From Patiria miniata (Eukaryota > Echinodermata > Asteroidea > Valvatida > Asterinidae): a stretch of 64,000 bases of DNA. The first letter of the stretch is position 1, and every line of letters begins with the position of its first letter. The notes under the pieces are model-generated. The model saw only the letters and a list, made by a program, of their open reading frames with translations, had not been told where the DNA came from and did not search any database. The stretch covers positions 25,216,622 to 25,280,621 of the forward strand of contig NW_024037073.1 of the NCBI RefSeq assembly GCF_015706575.1. The letters run 5' to 3'. Made by a program: the position numbers and the translations under genes. Positions 1 through 11,515 of this stretch are shown here, in pieces.

Positions 1-1010
1 AATGTTATTCCAATCAAAGCTGCCATGCATCAACCCTCCTTGCCAGGCATGTACACTCCCATTCTAGACACACAATTCTAGTTCTAACCTCAGTTAGTTG
101 CCTTCAACTTCAAGTCAATGGCTGGATTGAAGGTCTAGTTCATTAGGTTTTTTTAGGTTAAGATTAATTCAAAGTAATCCCTTGCTAATTTGTTTAGTCA
201 TACAGAAAATTGGGTAAAAGTTCACACTGAAAGCCACAGCCCTTTACGTTGTTTTATTTCAATTAATTGTACTGCTGTTGCAAGCAGGTCATCACCCTTA
301 TTAGGTAAACCATGCAAAGCCAAACCATTGGCACCAGTTGTCTTTTATGTGGACGACCACACAAGTAATGTACTTGCATGCATATGGTGAGTAACCACTT
401 AATTTTGTCACTTCCTTTGAAAAACATGTTCACCAGAGCCCTTGAATTAGAAATTGTTTGAAACAAAATAAAAAAACAAAAACAAGACTATGAAACCCCC
501 CTCCCCCAAAACACCCCTACCCTTATCCTAACCACTGACTTTGTGACTCAGCATGGCAACACTTGTTAAATCTTTGATACTTGATAAAAAATTACTTCTA
601 CTTTTTAAATACATTCAACGTTTTCAATCCTTTTTGTTATAACTTCAAATTTGTATTACTTTTTATTGTTGATTCTTTTTGATAGGCAATTTGTTGGTGT
701 CATTTGACATTTCTTGATCTTTTAAAGAATTTGGGGTCAGAGAAGGCAAACCCATCTACATGTAACAAGAATTATGGTGTTTTCACTAGCTTATTAATTG
801 AGTGTGAGTGTTGCCTCAAGTAGGCCTACTCAAGTCTAAGCTTTGGGCTTGTCCACGTAGTAAGTGCGAGGGCATAAATGTCAAAACCAAATCATGATTT
901 CTGATTTAAATATTTTTTTGGTATTTCCATCAGTTTTTTACAAAAAACTTGAACACCTTTGAATCTCCTGCTTTTGTCTGTTGATGGAATGGACTGTCAC
1001 AGTGCCTTTA

Positions 1011-1092
1011 AACAAGATCTGACTGTTGGTGACTAGCCTGTGTAAAAGGCATGGCAGGGGAAAAGAATTGAAATTTTGACTGTCTGTGACCG
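1011..1092 (-). repeat. Fragment related to the TTAA MITE at 14559-14899
   Basis: Reverse-complemented, this stretch aligns with the left interior of the MITE in the spacer: shared blocks include CAGTCACAGACAGT-like and GCTAGTCACCAACAGTCAG. The mirror copy lies near 31660-31745 in the right arm. No terminal repeats remain here, so it is a fragment or a shared internal module. Confidence 0.6.
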
Positions 1093-1900
1093 ATCACACA
1101 AAAGTTAGTGTTGAAGGCTACTTAACAGTAATGACCGAATTTAAATAAGTGTCAGCAGTTTATTACTTTACTTTGTCTTACATTTTATTTTGGTATTCAA
1201 AATCAAGAAAAACCAAATTAAACTAAAGTCAAAATTCAGGCATGCAACTTTTCCTCGGATCTGCTGATTTCCTTGTTTTTAACTTTTCGTGAATGCTATT
1301 ACAAATTGAAAATACCATACAAAGTCTTGTGTGGTTTTGGAGTTTCCTTTTTTCCCCCTAAAATGCCAGTTGCATGCCTGAAAACAGTAAACATACATAA
1401 GCATTTGAATAATCATTATCATTAGAAAAAAAGGTTCAAAATATCTTTTGATAAAACACTGAGGCACACAGTATTTCAAAAGGGTTTGTTTGACTTTTTA
1501 GAAATGATTCAGTACAATGTTAGGCTGTAATATGATTTATTTCAATTAATTATTTTGCTTGAAAAATATTCCTGAACTAGCAATTTGCTCCCTATGTTCC
1601 TCCAGTTACATGAATTAGGAAACTAGTATTTTTAAGTTGGTCACCAGTAATCCTCACCGTTTAGAGAAAACATATCCCCATCTATAGGCAAGAAAACTGA
1701 ATGAGTCAGTGGACAATGCAGTAAAGAGACAGTGACAGCAGTTACTAGATTCAACACATTTATTAATAACGAACGCTAAAAAAACGATAGGTGAAATCTT
1801 TAGCAGCCTGGGTAGGAAATGGACTCACGCTTTGATTGCATGCCTCCACAGTATGTGCTTCTACCCCAGTTTGAGTCAATACAGTGCTCGCTATGCAGCG

Positions 1901-2027
1901 CATCCAAGCCACGCATTAAATAATGAAAACGTGTAGTCACAGGCCCAACCAATAAGCATGTCGGCATCCAAGCCACGCATTAAATAATGAAAATGTGAGT
2001 CACAGGCCCAACCAATAAGCATGTCGG
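1901..2027. repeat. Tandem duplication, 2 x about 64 bp
   Basis: Two adjacent near-identical copies (1901-1964 and 1965-2027) begin CATCCAAGCCACGC and end AAGCATGTCGG, differing by a short indel and a substitution. The same duplication is present in mirror image in the right arm near 30725-30850, so it predates the arm duplication or is allelic. Confidence 0.85.
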
Positions 2028-4604
2028 CTGGTCACACTGATATGGCGGTGCAGTCTGGACCTCCAGCTGTACACAGTGCAGCGTATGACTCGTAGCTGTC
2101 ACAGTTACCCTTTTGTTTTAGGGACTGTGGCTGGAAAGATAAAATGATTAGATTGCAAACACCAAATAATCACAACAATGGACAAGATCAGTTCTATTTA
2201 CACAATTATTATTTACAATTTAATTTATAAGTCCACTTCTTCTTGCAGTATTTACAATATTTCTCCTTAAGTCATAAAAAGGATTATAAATTTCTCTTAA
2301 GTCATAAAATGGATGATTAATGCGGAAAACAACAAAAATATCTCACAAAAAAAACTATAAGTATTCTTTCTTCTCAGTTTTAAACTCTTAACTTGAAACA
2401 CAACTGAACCAAAAAAATAGTAATTAAAGGAATATCTGTTTTTACTTTCTGAACAAATTAAACTCAAACAAGAACGCTAGGTGTGGATACTTTCAAAACC
2501 ACTTCTACGTTTGTCCACTAAGTCATAAAAAAAAGCAATGTACCGGTATACTAACTTTGGATGTTTTCCAAAGGATCTATTAAAAAACAACAATGACCAG
2601 TTAACTACTACTTCCAAATTCAATTTCCAGTCAAATTTGCCAAAAACAAAATACCTCTTCAATTTATAAATCACAAAAAAACATGTCTTGTAAATCAAGA
2701 TGATCAAAGAAATCTATCTAAATAGATTTCAATAACAATTAAATGTTATTGCAAATAATAAGAAATACAGTTCACCGTATTTTAAACCTTTGGTGTTCTG
2801 CTGCTGATTTCAGCCTCTCAGTGGTGTTACACTAGAGATGACAGCCCTTCCGGTGTCCTCTGTCAACTCGACGGTTGCTACTGCATTAATCCACGTCTTG
2901 AGCATCCCGGCTCATCAACCATCTACCTCAAATTTGCACCTCAGGCTACAGGCTACAAGGGCCAAGGGCCATGGTTTCCTTGTCATTCACGATCTTGGAT
3001 TCGCTGATCCAGCCGCTCTTGGTCTCAGCTCCACACCACTGTTTGCCTTTATAAGCAGTCTGTAATATCTGCTTCTGCAAGTTGCAGCAAATGCGGCAGC
3101 TATACCGGCTTGCAAGAAAGCGCGCGGCTCAGAGGATCAAAGCATGACATCCATGTCTATCAAAAATCAAATGTGCTCTGCAGTGGCACACCCAAAAATC
3201 TCTCTTATACCAGCAATCACTGCAAACCAACCGTGATACCTAACATTCCGCTTCATTCATTACAACCTCAAGGAATTCAAACACAAAGATTGAGGAAGAA
3301 TTGGATAAGCTTATTCAATTAAACACAAAAGGCATTACATGCTATTGGTATGGGTAACACAAAGGAAGAGAATTCTACTGCTCCTGTCAGTCCTGTATTG
3401 CTAAACAAAATAGTAGGTTATTTACATGTTGGCAAAGAAATCCATGGCCCTGTGTAAATAAGAGTCAGAAGTTAATGAATAAACATGAAGAAGTCTACAA
3501 GCACATTTGGAAATATATAAAACACTTCAAATCTAAGGGGAATTCTGACAGTAGCATAGTGTAGTGTAGACTTACCATCGGGTAAACTGTTCGTGTGCTC
3601 CGTGCCCTGGCTAGCAACAGACTGATGTGCTGCGCCTCTTCATGCAAGTATGCCCTCAACGAAAGCGCACTATGCAACTGTTCACGTGACGTGCTTCATA
3701 GCAACACTCGTAGCGATGTATGATTTGCATTACTATGGGCCCTCTTTAATTAAGCCAGGGTGTCCCGACCTGAAAGCTTATACACAATAACTCACAAAAT
3801 ACATTAATAAAAAATAACAATTTTGCCAACATGAAAAGTTACCTCTTGTTAACTGTGGTACTGGAGATGTCTTACAGTTTAATTTGTTTTAATTAAGAGA
3901 GTACTTTAAAGAACATTTTCATAACAATTTAAGAACCATTTAAGAACCTTTTCCAAACAAGTTAAGAATGATTTTAGAATATTTTAAGAGCACTTTAATA
4001 ACACTTTTAAATTATGGGACGTCTCTAATGGGAGCAGTACTCAGAAAGAATAATTTGGGACCTAATGGTTCATTTCTTCTTAAGCTTGGCATTGAAGATG
4101 ATGTCAAACATCCACATCCTTTTCTGATCTTGGTTGCTATGCTGGCTGAAACTTGGTGACGATGAAGGTTTTTGTCATCTTGGTAGCAGTCCAGCTCAAT
4201 GTCTCCTCAAGATCGATGTCTGGCACAAGCTCACTCCAACTGGTCCCAGTTGGACCAGTAAGTTTTTGATGCTGGACCATTTATTGATACGGCACTCTGG
4301 TATGGTCGACTGCTGCATTTTTCTCCTTCAGAACCCACGTTATGGTGTCGTTCTTTAGTTGGGCCTCACTTGTTTTGATTGGCTCTTCATGTTTTGATTG
4401 GCTCTGCATGTAGAGATCCCGCCTGCATGGCTTCTTCTACTGGTGACTCGGCCCTAGAGGTGTTGCGTTCGATGCTTGAGGAAGCTGGACAGCAGCTAGC
4501 AATTTACGCCTTGTTACACAGTAATTAGGTTTGGGTTTGGACTGGGTCTACCCGATGTTCCCCAATACCTGTTCCCCAATACCTATATATGTCCCCCAAA
4601 ATAC

Positions 4605-4815
4605 TCAGGGTTAGGCTTAGGGTAAGGGTTAGGTTTAGATGGTTAGGGTTAGATGGTTAGGGTTTAGGTTAGGGTTAGATGCTTAGGGTTAGATGCTTAG
4701 GGTTAGATGGTTAGGTTTAGGTTAGGGTTAGATGCTTAGGGTTAGATGCTTAGGGTTAGATGCTCAGGGTTAGATGCTTAGGATTAGATGCTTAGGGTTA
4801 GATGCTTAGGGTTAC
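4605..4815 (+). repeat. Interstitial telomere-like array (left arm)
   Basis: TTAGGG-type repeats, mostly as a 14-base unit TTAGGGTTAGATGC with variants (TTAGATGG, TTTAGG). It is degenerate and internal to the chromosome segment, so it is not a functional telomere as read. It borders a gypsy-like fragment at 4816. The right-arm counterpart (27986-28150) is shorter by about three 14-base units. Confidence 0.85.
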
Positions 4816-5123
4816 ATGCAGATGCTTCCAGGGTTAGGGTTGTGGAACATGTAGGTATTGGGCAACATAGGTAGGCACCTGGTTCGGACAATGCCAGACT
4901 TGCATAGGTGATAACTCTTTCTTTCCCTTCCTAAATTTGCGAGAGAACTGACTGATCCCATCCCTGCTGGCATCAGATCGAGTATGTATTGGCCCTCCAG
5001 TTGAGAGTAACCCAGGATAGGGGCCTCCTGCAATCCTGTCTTGAGGGTGTTGAAAGAGCTGTCACACTACTCGTCCCATATGAAATCACGATTCTTCTTG
5101 GTTAAACAGTGAACGTAGTGGCC
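4816..5123 (-). pseudogene. Ty3/gypsy-like pol fragment (RT/RNase H junction), left arm copy 1
   Basis: Minus-strand translation in alternating frames gives hallmarks of the reverse transcriptase to RNase H transition of Ty3/gypsy polyproteins: an FIWDE-like block, LKTGLQEAPILGYS, a YILD block, then in another frame GKERVITYASLALSE. The frame changes and a stop show it is dead. The same 308 bases recur at 6313-6621 and, mirrored, at 26180-26489 and 27680-27985. The family assignment rests on motif order recalled from gypsy elements. No LTR is seen beside it. Confidence 0.75.
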
Positions 5124-5400
5124 GTGCTTGTAGTGAGTGTATCTCGTTCTTCCAGTAGGAAGAAGACTTCGAAAAGTTCCTCACAAAGGTTTGAATGGTC
5201 TTTGTATGTTTGAAGGGTTTGTTTTGCATGAGGTATGCAATTCTCATTCGTCTTTGGTAGTGGTTTGGCCGGAGTGGGAACAAAGTTTAAATCTTTACTC
5301 AGGGCTGTTTTCTCTGATGTGGAGATGGATAGCTTATGATAGGTTGAATATAACGTGTTCATTGTTTTTGTTTTTGGCCAAATAAGCTCGGGATTGGGTT
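5124..5400 (-). pseudogene. Penelope-like N-terminal fragment (LSK-LNFVPTP motif), left arm
   Basis: On the minus strand an 86-residue open frame contains SEKTALSKDLNFVPTP, a block typical of the region before the RT of Penelope-like (and some DIRS-like) elements. An upstream frame supplies EHVIFNLS, so a frameshift separates the two. It abuts the gypsy-like fragment, giving a chimeric repeat. The mirror copy is at 27420-27690 on the plus strand. It is too short to be an intact gene. Confidence 0.55.
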
Positions 5401-5818
5401 TTATTTACTCGGTGGAGTTCCATGTGAACTTTACAAGGAAGCTTGAAATATTTGAAATGATATGTATTGTAGGTTGTGTTTCCAGATGTCGAAGGAGTTG
5501 ACAGTTTCATTCTTGTCCAAACACCATTGTTTTGTTACTCGATGTGAACTGGCCATGGTGATTGGAAGGGTAAGGACACTCTTGTTGGTAAAAACTGAAA
5601 GTTAGTGTTATTACGCAGCTGTAGTATCAGCTGGCTAGCTGTTCACCTGTTTGTGAATGATGCACCGGGTCGGAAGTCCAAATGTAGCACTCAAAGTGGG
5701 CGGTTTGTTGTGACCAGTCCTTTTATGAGCTGAAAAGTGCATGGAAATGTTTCCAACGTTGCCACCATGCCACTATAGTAGTTGAATGGGGGATACCACA
5801 TGAATGAATCACCATTGC

Positions 5819-6312
5819 AGGCCTGCACCAGAGACGGGTACTAATACATGTACCGTTGAAAAGTGTTATTTAGCTAAATCATATTTTTGTTGTGTGATTT
5901 ATATCTTGCAGACACTTTGCGTCCACAATTTAAGTCTTTACAATTTGCAATAATTAGGTTTTGCCCTTCACCGACATATAACCACTGTCTACTCGGTGTG
6001 TTACACCCGAGTAAAAGTTAAACAACCTCACGTGCTTGGTGGTCGAGTGGTAAGACGTCTGCTCAACAAAGCAGAAGGTTGTGGGTTCGATTCCCACCCG
6101 AGTGCTTTTGCTGACTTTCACTCAGGTTGAACACACTGAGTATACAGTGTTTGTACGTCGATGAAGGACAAAACCTAATATTGATGCAAATTCTATCTTA
6201 TGAATAGTCTTTGCTACTTGATATGAACACTCCCCGATAGAAACAATACATGACACTCATTTGAAAATCCTCTGTACAGGCCTGGCATATCTTTTAAAAG
6301 TAAAGGCCTCAG
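5819..6312 (+). mobile_element. Composite repeat unit with embedded tRNA-like TIR element (left arm)
   Basis: A unit of about 490 bases starts GCAGGCCTGCACCAGAGA and ends with GTACAGGCCTGGCATATC followed by AAAGTAAAGGCCTCA. Its ends form an imperfect inverted repeat (CAGGCCTG.AC.AGAG). Inside sits the tRNA-like element at 5953-6182. A second copy is at 11021-11515 in the spacer and a mirror copy at about 26480-26975. All three stop at the same bases, which supports a single mobile unit. Confidence 0.7.
5953..6182 (+). mobile_element. tRNA-like element framed by about 60-bp inverted repeats (left arm)
   Basis: The outer arms are inverted repeats: left TTAGGTTTTGCCCTTC...CACTGT.TACTCGGTGTGTT and right the complement of TTAGGTTTTGTCCTTCATCG...CACTGTATACTC. 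Between them, at about 6033-6105, lies a tRNA-like core with A box TGGTCGAGTGG and B box GGTTCGATTCC. A CTGC/GCAG anticodon-like stem is present, but the loop size is not canonical. It probably descends from a tRNA gene and could be transcribed by RNA polymerase III. Relatives lie at 11155, 26620, 41848, 43310, 55170 and 59590. Confidence 0.8.
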
Positions 6313-6621
6313 ATGCAGATGCTTCCAGGGTTAGGGTTGTGGAACATGTAGGTATTGGGCAACATAGGTAGGCACCTGGTTCGGACAATGCCAGACTTGC
6401 ATAGGTGATAACTCTTTCTTTCCCTTCCTAAATTTGCGAGAGAACTGACTGATCCCATCCCTGCTGGCATCAGATTGAGTATGTATTGGCCCTCCAGTTG
6501 AGAGTAACCCAGGATAGTGGCCTCCTGCAATCCTGTCTTGAGGGTGTTGAAAGAGCTGTCACACTACTCGTCCCATATGAAATCACGATTCTTCTTGGTT
6601 AAACAGTGAACGTAGTGGCCG
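6313..6621 (-). pseudogene. Ty3/gypsy-like pol fragment, left arm copy 2
   Basis: Near-identical direct duplicate of 4816-5123, lying 1.5 kb further in. The minus-strand motifs are the same (FIWDE-like block, EATILGYS, YILN, GKERVITYAS in another frame). Both copies end at the same GTAGTGGCCG, so the whole 308-base block was duplicated. Broken frame, no function expected. Confidence 0.75.
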
Positions 6622-6649
6622 AAGGGGGGATACCACATGTTGAATGGGG

Positions 6650-7090
6650 GATACCACATGAATGAATCACGGTCAAGTACCTCCCTCTCTCTTCAGTCCG
6701 ATGGCGCAATTTGCGCTCAGTGGCCATTACTAGTCTACGCCAACAATCTTGATCCACTGCTGATCTTGATGCTGCTGCAAGTCCCTGTCTAGTCCACTGC
6801 TTTATGTCGTTGGTTCCATGATGTTGTTGGATGACGTCTCTTCCCATAGACCAATCCCTGGATTATTTCTTTGTCGATTCCTTCGCGGCGCATGACGTGG
6901 CCAAAGAAATGCATCTTCCGCACAGCCATCTGTTGTCTCAGCATCAACTCACTCCCTGTGGTATCCAATACCCAGCGGTTGGTCCTCCTCTCCATCCACG
7001 ACACTCGGAGAACGCGTCTGTATGCCCAGATCTCAAAGGCATCCACTCTACGCTAGTCTGCCCTTGGACTCACAACCATAGGAAGCTATA
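6650..7090 (-). pseudogene. LINE C-terminal fragment (left arm)
   Basis: Minus-strand translation gives an 85-residue block starting DAFEIWAYRRVLRVSWMERR and continuing with MRREGIDKEIIQGLVYGKRR, the conserved segment after the RT domain in many LINE polyproteins. The following part (DIKQWTRQGLAAASRSAVDQ) is in another frame, so a frameshift is present. An upstream remnant reads YGCES. No RT core is retained. The mirror copy lies at 25695-26140 on the plus strand. Confidence 0.8.
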
Positions 7091-9439
7091 GCTATAAATA
7101 GTGACACACACATGTTACAATAACAATATAATAATATAAAGGACATCAATACAGTGAAATAGTAAATTATAAGAATTATGCACAGAAGATACATGTGCCA
7201 CAATATTGCACTATAATACAAAACAAAACAAGAAAAAAAAACATGTTCACATCACAAAATCCCCACATTCTTAAAAAAGTAAAATATACTGAAAGAACAG
7301 AACAAGGATTAAAAATGACGGGCCTGGTGTGCTATTACCCCGATTTGAGTCTATGCAGTACTCTGTTCCCTGGCTAGCAACAGACTAATGCGCAACGCCT
7401 CTTTTTCCCACAAGTACGCCCTCAATGATCGTGCGCTACCAAACTGAAAAGGTGACGCGCTTCATAGCAGCACTTCACATGCTTTATAGTTGTCAACTCT
7501 AATATGTCGGAATCTACATGTATACTGTATACTCACCAGCTTAACTTTGCAAATAAAAAAAATGGATGTAAAAATTTCGTTGGAATAATTCCTTTGGCAA
7601 TGAAGGGGGGGGGGTAATGTTACTGCAAAAATAGATTTAACATTAATGCCACCATACTCTGTGTGCCTCAGGGTTTCATCAAAATGTAATTTGGAAACTG
7701 TTCTCTGATTATTTCATTTAAACACGATATAGACCTACCTTGACAAATAAAAATGGTAATCTAATTCTTCTCACATATGGATCATGTGCCAACTTTCTAA
7801 CCATAAATATTTTACATTCTTCAATTACCGACTATCAAAAACCATTGAAAATACCAGTAAAATGTGAAATTATTCTTTTAAATTAGAAAACTCTGGAAAT
7901 GTTTGAATAATATAGTACTCAAGTTATTACTCGTATGCATACATGTATGTTATTGATAATTCATAGCATAATATGGTAATATTTATTGTCCTTTCATAGT
8001 CAACTTGAATATGTCCGAGTCAATACTTTATACTCATCAGCTTAACTTTGAAAGTTTAGTTGCATGTGAATATTGCATGGGAATAATACTGAAGGTAATG
8101 ATGAAGGATTAACGTTACTGCGAGCATTGATTAGATGAGATCAATATGCCACCATACTCTTTGAAAATATATTAAAAATGACATTTTACTATATTAGAGT
8201 ATTGGTATACAGAACAGGTCTTAATATATACATGTAGGACACTTAAGTTGGGATTTGCTTTCTCTGACGATCAAATTGCTTGAGAGTCAACAAATTCAAA
8301 TCAATGTTGACTCCAATGAAACTTCAGCATAGTGCCAAACGCCAAATTGAATGTCAGTTGGAAGACCACCTTACCACTGGCCAGTTGTTTGGTGGTTTGC
8401 TATATTATTTTACAAGGGCACACTAATCAGTATTCACAGCCTTTTACAATCCCACAAGGACAAGCAGGACCTGAAGTGCAGACTTGGAGAATCTGCTGCG
8501 AATGTGGTGAAGTGCAAGACATCACCTACGGGACTCGGTGAATAAAGATCCCTTGGCAAATATGGGATAGTGATAAACTGCCCAACCTGGCACCAGCAAG
8601 GATCTATTTACAGCAAGCTGACACTGGTTCCTATAGCTGAGCCACCTCTAAGATATCGACATCCTGGTGGTGACATGTTTTAGCCCATCCTCACTGGACA
8701 GTCCGATGGGTCACCTATACCCAAGGACTCGGCACCCATAGCAATGTGTCCCCACTTTAGCAAGCCTACGGGTCTTCTATACCCATGGCATCTTACTCCT
8801 GTGCTGGGCCCAGGGACAATAGACCTTCTTCGTTTACCTTCACTGGAGGAGCAGTTATGATTGACTGTACTCTGTGAGGAGCATCTCCATAGCCAAGGAG
8901 TCAGGAGTCATCCAGCCCTCAAGGATAGCACCAGCTTCTCTCGTCTCATTAGCATCTCCTGTCACTGATGATGCACAGAATGGAGACCAGGAGTCATGGA
9001 AACACGAACTTGTCCCAATTGCAGTTGCTAGGTAAGACTGTGCCATACTTTTTAATCATTCTTAAAAGAAAAATCTCTCAAGAAAAATGTGTAATTCCCA
9101 TGGTGACAACTTATCTGAATAACACAGTGCTTGTTGGCCTCTACTTTTGAATGCCCTCATGTAAAGTTGTTTTTGTCCTGTGGATTAATTGTCTTGGTCC
9201 TGTGGATTACTTGTCGTGACTTTGAAACATTGCAAATCACAATACGCATCTAGTCAATATCTATGTTCGTTCATTTTCCTGCCAACTAAGTTGGCATGTA
9301 AACAGTAAAAACATGATATTTTTTCCATCGTAAACTATGTACCTTTCCACCCAGCACTTTGTCCAGTCTGGAAGCTGGCTGCCCTTATATGCTTGTACCT
9401 CTTTCCTGTTTGAATCAATCTTTCACTTTGATTCACTCA
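7091..9439. other. Inner part of left arm, no gene recognised
   Basis: Two stretches resemble each other (7490-7700 and 8000-8170, each with CAGCTTAACTTTG and a CATACTCTGTG/CTTTG block), pointing to an old tandem duplication. 8280-8545 has an open frame (SAKRQIECQLEDHLTTGQL and a CCEC block) that I could not match to a family. 8640-8800 holds degenerate short repeats with CTATACCCA. Nothing further is identified. Confidence 0.5.
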
Positions 9440-10934
9440 GGCCACTTTTTCCCCCTGTGTCCCTTTCTGTTGCCTTGATGAATTTGCCCTGCTAGTGTGT
9501 CATTATGTAGGTTGTGTTGCCTGACAAAATGACCAAGTGGCCATATTCAAGGGAAAGTGTCACTGTTGCTGTTAGGCATACAGAGTGCATACTCCCATAA
9601 ATATCACTTTCAAACAAACGTTTGATCTGAAGTGTAAAATCTCTTTAAAATGCTAATTAAACCAAACTATGTCATCCGTCACTGACCAAATCTTGGTCAG
9701 CAACAATGTTTTCTGTAAAGTTACTGGACAAGCATTATCAGATAGTGATTTTTCTGTGGCTTATATCTCTTCTCTTTTATACAACTGCAACTTCTCAGAG
9801 AGTTCTATGTACATGTCAACCATTGCAAGAATGTAAAAAAAAAGAGTTTTTAATCGGGTTTTAAACAATTGTGTAACATGGTGCACAACTTAAAAACAAA
9901 ATGAAAGAAAAGTTAGTATCACTTGATAAAAGAAGTCATTTGTGGAAGTCCCCCTCCCTATTTTTCACGTAAAACACCTCATAGTTAGGATTGAATGATA
10001 AAGATCTAATTTCCTATTAGTGAGAATATTTTTCTAGCTAAAGCTGTAATATGAAATGTTTGTTGTGTGGTGTATGAACATATGAAGAGTGTATTTCCAA
10101 AATGCGATATACGCCATTTTCTTCCCTTTGAGAATCCTACTCTCCCCTGGCTGCCCAAAAGCACTTTATAGCTGTTACACAGGGTGTGCATAAAAAAATG
10201 CATCAGTTACAAAAACTGTACAATCAAGGAGCTATGATGATATAAGCTTTGGTAGTGTGTATAGCACTTGACCATCAGCTTTAATTTGAGACCAATTGCA
10301 ATTTATGTTCTTCCGAATGGCTGAGCAATTTTTTTTTAACTGATGATTTTTATATCTGTCATTCAATATAATTAACCCATTAGCATCTTGGTCTGTATTT
10401 TATTACAGTGTATTTATTCACTGAAAAAAATTAATCATAGGGTGCCTTTTAAGTAGCTCACTGGGATCGACTCTGTAAAGGGAGACGTTAACTACTGTAT
10501 GACAGCCGGACTAATCAAACATTCAACCGTGGGCCATCACGATCCTCACGTGATGTCCGTACAAAATGCCCATTTCAGACTGGGTGTTAAGTTTGAGATT
10601 TACTGCTTTTTAGAGAGTTGCAAAAGTAAAATGTTGGGCTGGAATTACAGCCTCTAAAGTTGAAATTAACTACATAAATAATTACCCTTTTGCTTGAAAT
10701 AAGTTGATTTTTGGGTCCGCTCGACATTTTTGCCGTCTAGCCGCCAAATTTGTTCGTTTCTTGAAATGAACAACACTTGTATGCATGGGACCTGTTTCCA
10801 CCACTGAGTTTGGTCCTTGAGCAGTTTCTGTGGTGGCTGACTCGAGACGTTGGAGCGAATTGAACAGCAAGGGGTTAACCTGAGACATCGATCCGGGTGA
10901 GCTACATGTACATTGTACTCGAATGTACCCTAAG
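9440..10934. other. Spacer, no feature recognised
   Basis: Unique-looking AT-rich sequence immediately beyond the visible inner end of the left arm. I find no coding block resembling a known protein and no clear repeat on either strand. Confidence 0.5.
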
Positions 10935-11002
10935 AGTGCTAGGGCAGTTTTGGTGCTACAGTGAGTAACAGGCAGGGCAGTTTTGGGCGCTACAGTGACT
11001 AA
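10935..11002 (-). repeat. Two copies of the GGCAGTTTTGG repeat
   Basis: Two consecutive units with AGGGCAGTTTTGG and CTACAGTGA match, on the minus strand, the unit that makes up the array at 16052-16292 (CACTGTAG...CAAAACTGCC). It directly precedes the composite repeat at 11021. Confidence 0.7.
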
Positions 11003-11020
11003 AAGTTAAAATAAAATATG

Positions 11021-11515
11021 CAGGCCTGCACCAGAGATGGGTGCTAATACATGTACCTTTGAAAAGGTGTTATTTAGCTAAATCATATTTTTGTTGTGTG
11101 ATTTATATTTGGCATACATTTTGCTTTCACAATTTAAGTCTTTACAATTTGCAATAATTAGGTTTTGCCCTTCGCCGACATATAACCACTGTCTACTCGG
11201 TGTGTTACACCCGAGTGAAAGTTAAACAACCTCACGTGCTTGGTGGTCGAGTGGTAAGACGTCTGCTCAACAAAGCAGAAGGTTGTGGGTTCGATTCCCA
11301 CCCGAGTGCTTTTGCTGACTTTCACTCAGGTTGAACACACTGAGTATACAGTGTTTGTTCGTCGATGAAGGACAAAACCTAATATTGATGCAAATTCTAT
11401 CTTATGAATAGTCTTTGCTACTTGATATGAACACTCTCTGATAGAAACGGTACATGACACTCATTTGAAAATGCTCTGTACAGGCCTGGCATATCTTTTA
11501 AAAGTAAAGGCCTCA
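11021..11515 (+). mobile_element. Composite repeat unit with tRNA-like TIR element (spacer copy)
   Basis: Nearly identical to 5819-6312 over its full length. It starts GCAGGCCTGCACCAGAGA and ends AAAGGCCTCA, after which the sequences diverge. The tRNA-like core lies at about 11240-11315 with the same A and B boxes, and the outer inverted repeats are intact. The left inverted repeat here keeps GAGTGAAAGTT where the arm copy has GAGTAAAAGTT. Confidence 0.8.

Larger units (their letters stand above)
1..4604. other. Outer part of left arm, no gene recognised
   Basis: AT-rich sequence without an open frame that resembles a known protein. It contains a short MITE-related stretch (1011-1092), a 64-bp tandem duplication (1901-2027), and a segment (about 2150-2560) with a diverged relative in the spacer at 18230-18620. 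The stretch 3580-3720 is similar to 7370-7490 in the same arm, which marks another dispersed repeat. Confidence 0.6.
1..9439 (+). repeat. Left arm of giant inverted repeat
   Basis: The whole segment recurs in reverse complement at 23350-32750: base 1 pairs with 32750 and base 9439 with 23350. Sampled 60-base blocks are identical or differ by one or two substitutions. The main length difference, about 42 bases, sits in the telomere-like array. The arm may continue left of the window, and its inner end is hidden by the N run facing the right arm. Seen directly; percent identity is an estimate by eye. Confidence 0.97.

Noticed and set aside
4605..4815. Chromosome end
   Set aside because: The TTAGGG-type array is short, degenerate and internal, and is flanked by transposon fragments on one side and unique arm sequence on the other.
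6033..6105. Functional tRNA gene
   Set aside because: A and B boxes are good, but the anticodon loop has the wrong size, the acceptor stem is poor, and the segment is always embedded in a repeat with inverted ends. Better called tRNA-like.
8332..8545. Coding exon (SAKRQIECQLEDHLTTGQL frame) in the arms
   Set aside because: Open in two frames for about 210 bases and conserved between arms only because the arms are nearly identical; no splice sites or family match.
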